Below, piece after piece: positions 22,112 to 28,164 of a stretch of 28,164 nucleotides of DNA; position 1 is the first letter of the stretch, and each line of letters opens with the position of its first letter. The stretch is from JBMOPD01 sp049323615 (GTDB lineage: Bacteria; Bacillota; Desulfotomaculia; Desulfotomaculales; Desulfocucumaceae): NCBI GenBank assembly GCA_049323615.1, contig JBMOPD010000082.1:1-28164 (forward strand), read 5' to 3'. Below the pieces are notes generated by a model, which saw only the letters and a list, made by a program, of their open reading frames with translations, ran no database searches and had not been told where the DNA came from. The position numbers and the translations under genes are program-made.

Positions 22112-23125
22112 GTGATTTTATTAAGGGATATCATCGGGCACGATGAGATAATAAAGACTTTAAAGGGTGCGCTGAGTTCCGGGAGGGTGGCCCATGCCTA
22201 CCTCTTCTCCGGCCCGCCGGGGGTGGGGAAGTTAACGGCCGCCCTGGCCTTTGCCGGCGTCCTCATGTGCGAGCGGCCGGCGGACGGTGACGGCTGCGGG
22301 GAGTGCAGCGGCTGTACCCGGGTGGCCCGGGGGATCCACCCGGATGTCAGGGTAATCAGGCCCGAAGGGGCCACGGTAAAAATAAGCCAGGTCCGGGAGC
22401 TGGCGGCCGGTATTCAGTTCGGCCCGGCCACGGGCCGGTGGACCGTCAGGATAGTGGACGGTGCCGACACCATGACGGCCGAGGCCGCCAATTCTCTGCT
22501 TAAAACCCTTGAGGAACCGCTTCCCGGGGTAGTCATGGTACTGGTTACCTCCAGGCCCAGGGCCATTCTGCCCACCATCATATCCCGCTGTCAGCACATG
22601 TATTTTCAGCCCCTGTTGAAAAACCAGCTTGTTCAGGGTATGATCAGGATTGCCGGAGCGTCGGAAAATGTGGAACTGGCCGCCGCACTGGCCGGGGGCA
22701 GCCTGGGCAAGGCCTTGGAACTGCTTGCCGGGGGACTGGCCATGAGGGACCGGGCCTGTGACCTGATCCGCCGCCTGGCGGGGGCCGGCATTGAGGACAC
22801 CCTGGCGCTGGCCGGGGAAGTGTCCGCCGGGAAAGAAGAGGTAATCCCCCTTCTGGAGCTGATGGTTCTTTGGTTCCGGGACATATTGTTGTATAATGAA
22901 ACGGGTAACGGAACACACCTGATAAATTCCGACAGGAAAAAAGAAATAGAGGATCTGGCCGGACATTACACCACCGGGCGGCTGCTGGAAATAATTACGG
23001 AAATAGAGCTGGCCAAGGGATCCCTGGCAGCCAGCGCCAATGTTCAGCTGGCCCTGGAAGCGCTCTTTCTGCAGCTGGCCGGAAAGAGCCACGATATCGC
23101 CCGGCTGGAGGAGGTGGTTTGGTAA
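22112..23125 (+). CDS. holB: DNA polymerase III delta-prime subunit
   Basis: The protein is 337 residues. The clamp-loader AAA+ core has a Walker A-like GPPGVGKLT (34-42), a zinc module at Cys53, 62, 65 and 68, LLKTLEEP, and the sensor motif SRC in IISRCQHMYF. Domain II-III helices follow to the end. It joins DnaX in the clamp loader. A GTG start at 22112 follows GGAGG. Its stop overlaps the yaaT start (TAATG). In Bacillus, yaaQ and yaaR lie between tmk and holB; they are absent here. Confidence 0.94.
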   Translation: MILLRDIIGHDEIIKTLKGALSSGRVAHAYLFSGPPGVGKLTAALAFAGVLMCERPADGDGCGECSGCTRVARGIHPDVRVIRPEGATVKISQVRELAAGIQFGPATGRWTVRIVDGADTMTAEAANSLLKTLEEPLPGVVMVLVTSRPRAILPTIISRCQHMYFQPLLKNQLVQGMIRIAGASENVELAAALAGGSLGKALELLAGGLAMRDRACDLIRRLAGAGIEDTLALAGEVSAGKEEVIPLLELMVLWFRDILLYNETGNGTHLINSDRKKEIEDLAGHYTTGRLLEIITEIELAKGSLAASANVQLALEALFLQLAGKSHDIARLEEVVW

Positions 23126-24021
23126 TGGTTTATAAGGTAGTGGGAATAAGATTTAAAAGGGCTGGGAAGATATACTACTTCGACCCCGGAGACCTGCTGC
23201 TGGAGGTGGAGGATGTAGTCATCGTGGAGACCGCCCGGGGCATTGAATACGGTGAGGTGGTGGTGGGCGCCACCGATATGCCCGATGAGGAGGTGGTGGC
23301 CCCCCTCAAGAAGGTTTTGCGCAAGGCCGGCGCAGAGGACAAAAGACAGATGGAGGAGAACCGGGAAAAGGAGGCCAGGGCCTTCCAGATTGGCCTGGAC
23401 AAGATAGCCGCCCACGGCCTGCCCATGAAGCTGGTGGGGGTCGAGCAGACCTTTGACGGGAACAAGATAATTTTTTATTTTACCGCCGACGGCCGGATAG
23501 ATTTCAGGGAACTGGTAAAGGACCTGGCGGCGGTTTTCCGCACCCGCATTGAGCTCCGCCAAATCGGTGTGCGGGATGAGGCCAAGATGATGGGGGGACT
23601 TGGCTGCTGCGGCCGGGAACTTTGCTGTTCGACCTGGCTTTCCGATTTCGCCTCGGTTTCCATCAGGATGGCCAAGGACCAGAATCTTTCCCTCAACCCC
23701 ACCAAGATATCCGGCATATGCGGCCGCCTGATGTGCTGCCTGAAGTATGAAAACGATACCTACGAACTGGCCCGGGAGGAGTTTCCGGAGGTGGGCAGCA
23801 GGGTGATCACCCCCCAGGGTGAGGGGAAGGTTACCGGCATCAACATTTTTAAGAAGACCGTGGCGGTTGAACTGCAGGAGAGCAAGGCCGTGAAGGAGTA
23901 CGCCAGTCACGAAATTACTCCCAAGGGGGCGGTGAGTGGAGATGACATATCCCCTGGGCCAGATGATCAGGCAAATGGAGATCAGAATGCAGGAGCTTGC
24001 TGCAGATATTGTAAAAATTAA
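23125..24021 (+). CDS. yaaT: PSP1 domain protein YaaT/RicT
   Basis: The protein is 298 residues. It starts with YKVVGIRFKRAGKIYYFDPG, and the PSP1 domain core includes IRQIGVRDEAKMMGGLGCCGRELCCSTW and ISGICGRLMCCLKYE (quoted in parts), with the cysteine-rich motif. In Bacillus, YaaT/RicT, with YlbF and YmcA, forms a complex that supports Spo0A activation, biofilm and RNase Y action. The ATG at 23125 follows GGAGGAGGTGG; a TTG at 23119 is less good. The last 27 residues (SGDDISPGPDDQANGDQNAG onward) overlap yabA in another frame, so the tail is unusual and may be a readthrough extension. Confidence 0.92.
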   Translation: MVYKVVGIRFKRAGKIYYFDPGDLLLEVEDVVIVETARGIEYGEVVVGATDMPDEEVVAPLKKVLRKAGAEDKRQMEENREKEARAFQIGLDKIAAHGLPMKLVGVEQTFDGNKIIFYFTADGRIDFRELVKDLAAVFRTRIELRQIGVRDEAKMMGGLGCCGRELCCSTWLSDFASVSIRMAKDQNLSLNPTKISGICGRLMCCLKYENDTYELAREEFPEVGSRVITPQGEGKVTGINIFKKTVAVELQESKAVKEYASHEITPKGAVSGDDISPGPDDQANGDQNAGACCRYCKN

Positions 24022-24256
24022 AAGGTACGTGCAGCTTTTGGAAGAGGAAAACGCCCGGCTGAAAGGGGAATTGGCCAGGGTTGCCGGCCCTGCCCAGCAG
24101 TCGCCCGGCGCTGCCGGCCCGCCGGAGGCCGGCGGCATGGACAACCTGATCAACCTTTACGACCGGGGATTTCATATCTGCAACCTGTATTTCGGCGGGG
24201 TCCGCAGTGGTGACTGCCTGTTTTGCGCTGCCTTTATGCAGAGGGACAGGCGGTGA
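23942..24256 (+). CDS. yabA: Replication initiation control protein YabA
   Basis: The protein is 104 residues. The N-terminal half is a leucine zipper-like coiled coil (about 8-50, with IKRYVQLLEEENARLKGEL). A Pro/Ala/Gly linker leads to a C-terminal zinc module, GFHICNLYFGGVRSGDCLFC, in which His and three Cys bind metal. In Bacillus YabA binds DnaA and DnaN and restrains initiation. The ATG at 23942 (or GTG 23936) is preceded by a GGTGA stretch inside yaaT, and the gene overlaps the yaaT end by 80 bases in another frame. It lies 9 bases before rsmI. Confidence 0.9.
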   Translation: MTYPLGQMIRQMEIRMQELAADIVKIKRYVQLLEEENARLKGELARVAGPAQQSPGAAGPPEAGGMDNLINLYDRGFHICNLYFGGVRSGDCLFCAAFMQRDRR

Positions 24257-24265
24257 AGGGCCCCG

Positions 24266-25150
24266 ATGGACGGCGGGAATAAAGGAGTGCTGTACCTCTG
24301 CGCCACCCCTATCGGCAACCTGGAGGATATTACCTTGAGGGCCCTTCGCCTGCTGAAGGAGGTTGACCTGGTTGCCGCGGAGGACACGAGGCATACCCGG
24401 AAGCTGTTCAGCCACTATGACATACACACCCCGCTGACCAGCTACCATGAACACAACAGCCGCAGCAAGGGCCGGTATTTGATCGACCAGCTGCGGGCGG
24501 GTAAGAACGTGGCCCTGGTTACCGATGCCGGCCTGCCCGGTGTGTCCGACCCCGGGGAGAAATTAACCGCCCTGGCGGTGAGCGAGGGGATAAGGGTGGT
24601 GCCCGTTCCCGGGGCCAGCGCTTCCCTCTCGGCCCTGGTAGTGTCGGGACTTCCCACCGGAAGGTTTTGTTTTGAAGGCTTCCTGCCGGCCCGGGGAGCG
24701 GTGCGGCAGCGGCGGCTGGAAGATCTCAAACCGGAAAAAAGAACACTGGTGCTGTACGAATCGCCCCACAGGCTGGCGGCCACTCTTTCCGACCTGCTGG
24801 AATATCTGGGGCCCCGGCGCGTCTGCGTGGCCCGGGAATTGACCAAGCAGTACGAGGAAATATGGCGCGGCAGCCTGATCGATGCGGTCCCAAGGTTTAA
24901 GGAGCAGCCTCCCAGGGGGGAGATCACCCTGGTGGTGGAGGGATTGACGGAGCCGGCGGCCGGTGAAAACCGCCCGCTGGATGAGGCCGGTTTAACAGCC
25001 ATGGTGGTTGATCTGGAGCAAAGGGGAATGTCCCGGAAGGAAGCCATCAAGGAAACTTCCAGAAGGGCGGGTGTATCCAGAAGGGAAGTTTATGCCGTAC
25101 TGGTGGAACAAAAAAATCAGGGGGGCAGTGTCCCCCCCGGTACGGATTGA
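24266..25150 (+). CDS. rsmI: 16S rRNA (cytidine-1402-2'-O)-methyltransferase
   Basis: The protein is 294 residues. The tetrapyrrole methylase-type fold shows LYLCATPIGNLEDITLRAL, AEDTRHTRKLFSHY, ALVTDAGLPGVSDPG (SAM pocket) and VVPVPGASASLSAL, then FCFEGFLPARG and ARELTKQYEEIWRG. The order and motifs are typical of RsmI, which methylates C1402 in 16S rRNA. It follows yabA as in Bacillus yabC. A small C-terminal extension with MSRKEAIKETSRRAGVSRRE is present, as often seen. ATG 24266 is the start. Confidence 0.95.
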   Translation: MDGGNKGVLYLCATPIGNLEDITLRALRLLKEVDLVAAEDTRHTRKLFSHYDIHTPLTSYHEHNSRSKGRYLIDQLRAGKNVALVTDAGLPGVSDPGEKLTALAVSEGIRVVPVPGASASLSALVVSGLPTGRFCFEGFLPARGAVRQRRLEDLKPEKRTLVLYESPHRLAATLSDLLEYLGPRRVCVARELTKQYEEIWRGSLIDAVPRFKEQPPRGEITLVVEGLTEPAAGENRPLDEAGLTAMVVDLEQRGMSRKEAIKETSRRAGVSRREVYAVLVEQKNQGGSVPPGTD

Positions 25151-25156
25151 TTTGGA

Positions 25157-25411
25157 TTACATGGCTTTGGCTACGTCGACCATGGCCAGCGCGCAATCCT
25201 TGCACACTCTTTTACCCTTGTAGTCCTGGACGTCTACTGCATTTCCGCAAAAAATGCAGGCTGGCTCATATTTTTTAAGGATGATTTTTTCGTTATCCAC
25301 ATAAATTTCAAGGGCGTCTTTTTCATCAATTCCCATGGTACGCCTCAATTCGATGGGGATAACTACCCGACCCAGCTCGTCCACCTTTCTGACAATGCCT
25401 GTGGATTTCAT
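25157..25411 (-). CDS. abrB: AbrB family transcriptional regulator
   Basis: The protein is 84 residues. The N-terminal swapped-hairpin DNA-binding domain reads MKSTGIVRKVDELGRVVIP followed by IELRRTMGIDEKDALEIYV, the AbrB signature. The C-terminal part has CIFCG and CKDC, a four-cysteine segment seen in clostridial homologues. It is a global transition-state regulator in Bacillus. ATG 25411 follows GGGAGGGATAGA; a longer frame to 25456 would include it. Its stop lies 7 bases from the rsmI stop, so the genes converge. It is transcribed divergently from metG. Confidence 0.92.
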   Translation of the reverse strand: MKSTGIVRKVDELGRVVIPIELRRTMGIDEKDALEIYVDNEKIILKKYEPACIFCGNAVDVQDYKGKRVCKDCALAMVDVAKAM

Positions 25412-25470
25412 TCTATCCCTCCCTTTAGATACACATCCTTCGACACGAAGGTACAAATTTGACGCAACTA

Positions 25471-25500
25471 AATGGTACCAATGATACCATTAAAAGTCAA
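25471..25500 (-). promoter_or_regulatory. abrB promoter with palindromic operator candidate
   Basis: On the minus strand TTGACT (complement of 25495-25500), a 17-base spacer and TACCAT (complement of 25472-25477) form the promoter. A 21-base near-palindrome (25471-25491, AATGGTA...TACCATT) covers the spacer and -10. AbrB is known to repress its own gene in Bacillus, so self-binding is plausible. A further GGTACCATT lies at 25560-25568 ahead of metG. Confidence 0.55.
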
Positions 25501-25621
25501 TAGGTCTTATAAAATTTTGGATAAATTTGTATTATTTCTCTCTATTCAGGGAAAACTGTGGTACCATTTTAAGAAATCGATACACAGGTATAGATAATAT
25601 TTTGAAGGGGGAAAGAAACCT

Positions 25622-27169
25622 TTGGGCGGTAAAAAGACTTTTTATATCAGTACACCGATTTATTATCCCAGTGATAATCTGCATATCGGGCATGCCTACA
25701 CCACGGTGGCGGCGGACGCTATGGCCAGGTTCAAAAAGCTGACCGGCTACGACGTCTGGTTTTTGACCGGAACCGATGAACACGGGCAGAAGATCGAGCG
25801 GGCCGCCCGGGCGAAGGGCCAGTCGCCCAAGGAATTTGTGGACAAAATCGTGGAAGGCATCCAGCACCTCTGGGCCAGGCTGGAGATAAGCAACAACGAC
25901 TTCATCCGCACCACCGAGGAAAGGCACAAAAAGGTGGTGTCCCAAATCTTTGAAAGGCTGTACCGCCAGGGCGACATCTACAAGGCCGGCTACGAAGGCT
26001 GGTACTGCACTCCCTGCGAAACATTCTGGGCTGAGAGCAGGCTGGAGGAGGGAAACTGTCCGGACTGCGGCCGGCCGGTGGAACTGCTGAAGGAAGAGAG
26101 CTACTTTTTCAAGATGTCCAAATATGCCGACAGGCTGCTCAGTCATATAGAAGAGAACCCTCACTTCATCCAGCCGGTATCCCGGCGCAATGAAATGATC
26201 AGCTTCATCAAGAGCGGCCTGGAGGACCTGTGCGTCTCCCGCACCACCTTCGACTGGGGTATAAAGGTTCCCTTCGATCCCAGGCACGTGGTGTACGTAT
26301 GGGTGGACGCCCTGACCAACTACATTTCCGCCCTGGGCTACGGCAGTGAGGACGACAGCCTGTACCGGAAGTTCTGGCCCGCCGACGTGCACCTGGTGGG
26401 CAAGGATATAGTGCGCTTCCATACCATAATCTGGCCTATTATACTAATGGCGGCCGGGATTCCCCTGCCCAAGCAGGTGGTGGGCCACGGCTGGCTTCTT
26501 CTGGAAAGTGGGAAGATGAGCAAGTCCAAGGGCAACGTGGTGGACCCCCTGGTGCTCATCGACAAGTACGGGGTCGACGCCATCCGGTACTACCTCCTGC
26601 GGGAGCTGGCCTTCGGCAGCGACGGACTGTATTCCGAGGAAGCCCTGATCAGCAGGATCAACAAGGACCTGGCCAACGACCTGGGCAACCTGGTCAGCCG
26701 CACCCTGGGCATGGCCGACAAGTACTTCAAGGGTGAAATAGGCCGGCCCGGGCCTGCGGAGGGACCGGACGGAGACCTTATCGCCCTGGCTGAAGAAGCC
26801 CCCGGGGCGGTGGAGGATTTCATGGAAAAGAGGGATCTTTCCAATGCCCTCGGCGCCGTCTGGAGGCTGGTGTCCCGGGCCAACAAGTACGTGGACGAGA
26901 CCGCTCCCTGGGTGCTGGCCAAAAACCCTGATCAGAGGGGCCGCCTGAATACCGTGCTGTACAACCTCACCGAAGCGGTGCGGTTTATCACGGTGCTCAC
27001 CTCTCCCTTCATGCCCCTGATGGCCCCCAAGGTGTGGGATATGCTGGGCATAGCCGGCAGAACCGATCTTCATACCTGGGAGTCCCTGTCCTGGGGCCGG
27101 CTGCCGGCCGGGATCAGGGTCAGGAGGGGAGAACCGCTGTTCCCGCGGGTTGAAACAGAGGACAGGTGA
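25622..27169 (+). CDS. metG: Methionyl-tRNA synthetase
   Basis: The protein is 515 residues. HIGH is in PSDNLHIGHAYTT, and KMSKS is in LLLESGKMSKSKGNVVDPL. The zinc knuckle has CTPC and CPDC. It charges tRNA-Met. The C-terminal tRNA-binding domain of the Bacillus form (about 110 residues more) is absent; the protein ends after the anticodon-binding helix bundle, as in several Firmicutes with short MetG. A TTG at 25622 follows GAAGGGGGAAAG and no ATG is nearer. It is followed by tatD with a short overlap in the upstream frame. No T-box leader is seen. Confidence 0.95.
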   Translation: MGGKKTFYISTPIYYPSDNLHIGHAYTTVAADAMARFKKLTGYDVWFLTGTDEHGQKIERAARAKGQSPKEFVDKIVEGIQHLWARLEISNNDFIRTTEERHKKVVSQIFERLYRQGDIYKAGYEGWYCTPCETFWAESRLEEGNCPDCGRPVELLKEESYFFKMSKYADRLLSHIEENPHFIQPVSRRNEMISFIKSGLEDLCVSRTTFDWGIKVPFDPRHVVYVWVDALTNYISALGYGSEDDSLYRKFWPADVHLVGKDIVRFHTIIWPIILMAAGIPLPKQVVGHGWLLLESGKMSKSKGNVVDPLVLIDKYGVDAIRYYLLRELAFGSDGLYSEEALISRINKDLANDLGNLVSRTLGMADKYFKGEIGRPGPAEGPDGDLIALAEEAPGAVEDFMEKRDLSNALGAVWRLVSRANKYVDETAPWVLAKNPDQRGRLNTVLYNLTEAVRFITVLTSPFMPLMAPKVWDMLGIAGRTDLHTWESLSWGRLPAGIRVRRGEPLFPRVETEDR

Positions 27170-27189
27170 TGATAAAAGAGGGAGGTGAA

Positions 27190-27981
27190 ATGCCTGAAAT
27201 GATATTGGTGGATACGCATGCCCACCTTGATATAGAGGATTTTGACGGTGACCGGGAGGAAGTTGTCAAAAGGGCCGCCGGCAGCGGCGTGGCTGCCATC
27301 ATTAACGCCTCCTTCGACCTGGAGTCCTCCCGCCGGTCGGTGGAAATGGCCGGAAAATACGCCGGAATGTATGCCCTGGTGGGAATACATCCCCATGATG
27401 CCGGTGACGTCCCGCAAGGATACCTGGAAGATCTGCGGGCGCTGGCCCGGGACCCGGCGGTGGTGGCCCTGGGGGAGATGGGGCTGGATTATTACCGGGA
27501 TTTGAGTCCCAGGGCGGCGCAGCAAAGGGTTTTCAGGGAGCAGCTGGCCCTGGCCAGGGAGCTGGAAATGCCCGTGGTAATACACGACCGGGACGCGCAC
27601 GGGGATGTGATGGATATTCTCAGGCGGGACGGGGCGCCCCGGCCGGGGGGAATCATGCATTGCTACAGCGGCAGCTGGGAAATGGCCCGGGAATGCATGA
27701 AGAAGGGGTTTTATATTTCCATCGCCGGGCCGGTCACCTATCCCAATGCGGCCAGGCTTAAGGACATTGCCGCCAGGCTGCCCCCGGACCGCATACTGGT
27801 GGAAACCGACTGCCCCTACCTGACTCCCCAGGCCCACCGGGGAAAAAGGAATGAACCGGCCTATGTGAAATACGTGGCCGAAGAAATAGCCCGCCTGAAG
27901 GGAATGTCACCGGCGCAGCTGGCCGGGGCGGCCTCGGCCAATGCCGCAAGAATTTTCGGCATTAAAGTGCCGGGTGTATAA
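27190..27981 (+). CDS. tatD: TatD family metal-dependent deoxyribonuclease
   Basis: The protein is 263 residues. TIM-barrel metal ligands are visible: DTHAHLD at the start, GEMGLDYYR, a HDRDAH box, HCYSGS, and ETDCPYLTP near the C-terminus. These fit a two-metal TatD 3'-5' nuclease, called YabD in Bacillus. ATG 27190 has GGGAGGTGA five bases upstream; an in-frame ATG at 27166 overlaps the metG end and would include that site. The gene follows metG as in Bacillus. A strong terminator follows it. Confidence 0.94.
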   Translation: MPEMILVDTHAHLDIEDFDGDREEVVKRAAGSGVAAIINASFDLESSRRSVEMAGKYAGMYALVGIHPHDAGDVPQGYLEDLRALARDPAVVALGEMGLDYYRDLSPRAAQQRVFREQLALARELEMPVVIHDRDAHGDVMDILRRDGAPRPGGIMHCYSGSWEMARECMKKGFYISIAGPVTYPNAARLKDIAARLPPDRILVETDCPYLTPQAHRGKRNEPAYVKYVAEEIARLKGMSPAQLAGAASANAARIFGIKVPGV

Positions 27982-28013
27982 GGCGGGCCGCTATTTTAAA
28001 ATATAAAGCCGTC

Positions 28014-28043
28014 AAAACCGGAGGCTTAAGCCTCCGGTTTTTT
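28014..28043 (+). terminator. Terminator of the metG-tatD operon
   Basis: AAAACCGGAGGCTT and AAGCCTCCGGTTTT form a perfect 14-base stem, followed by T residues (28038-28043). It ends the replication-repair cluster. The remaining 121 bases to the window end show no supported gene. Confidence 0.93.
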
Positions 28044-28164
28044 GTCGTTAAAGAAAGTATATGTCGATTTAAAGTACTAAAGTAAACCTTTGGTTTGCAT
28101 ACAAACCCCATAATAGCTTTATGGCGCATTGGAGAAGACATCGCACTCGCGAACCCGACCTGCG

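Noticed and set aside
22232..23092. 286-codon open frame on the minus strand
   Set aside because: It is a shadow of holB and has no recognisable domain.
25501..25621. T-box leader for metG
   Set aside because: The region is only about 120 bases and lacks the T-box sequence and a terminator, so no leader regulation is supported.
1..28164. CRISPR array
   Set aside because: No regularly spaced repeats with unique spacers were seen; the only tandem repeat is the short heptamer set at 16245-16279.

Overview
The window reads as chromosome of an anaerobic, endospore-forming Firmicute, most likely of the Peptococcaceae / Pelotomaculum-Desulfotomaculum type. The evidence is sporulation genes (bofA, csfB/gin), Bacillus-like replication and repair gene order, a large (Alu-containing) SRP RNA, a ferredoxin-linked 2-oxoacid oxidoreductase operon, a tungstate transporter, and GC-rich genes with AT-rich promoters. 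The genus is an inference; no rRNA is present.

Layout. (1) 1-2202: an AT-richer accessory stretch with a UPF0158 protein, a SEC-C protein and a Phd-type antitoxin followed by a frameshifted ParE/RelE toxin. It ends exactly at a 3' half of a tRNA-Ser(CGA) gene, as expected for the distal end of an integrated element. (2) 2203-4850: a structured gene-free stretch, then a split YeeE/YedE sulfur-transport pair and a DUF302 gene. (3) 4924-8500: a MarR regulator with a drug-type MFS exporter, a beta-hydroxyacid dehydrogenase and a small PAS protein. (4) 8545-11200, mostly minus strand: a small inverted-repeat element, then tupA-tupC-tupB (tungstate ABC importer) behind what I read as a Moco/Tuco-class riboswitch plus terminator.

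(5) 11356-15175: tRNA-Ser(GGA) and SRP RNA from one strong promoter, then dnaX, ebfC (ybaB), recR and bofA. (6) 15243-19175: a P-loop ATPase and korA-korB-korC-korD encoding a four-subunit 2-oxoacid:ferredoxin oxidoreductase, with repeat-rich spacers. (7) 19253-27981: csfB/gin, an antisense small gene, a YaaO-like PLP decarboxylase, tmk, holB, yaaT, yabA, rsmI, abrB (minus), metG and tatD. Blocks 5 and 7 reproduce the Bacillus subtilis dnaX-to-yabD order (dnaX-yaaK-recR-bofA-csfB-yaaO-tmk-holB-yaaT-yabA-rsmI-abrB-metS-yabD), with the oxidoreductase block inserted between bofA and csfB and several Bacillus genes missing.

The most noteworthy observations are a putative riboswitch-attenuator on the tungstate operon, an in-frame A AAA AAG slippery heptamer with downstream stem in dnaX (possible gamma-subunit production), the tRNA-Ser remnant marking an element boundary, an unidentified structured region near 2576-2830, and a promoter followed within about 20 bases by an intrinsic terminator ahead of the oxidoreductase block. 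I did not find a CRISPR array, a phage structural module or a clearly new defence system.
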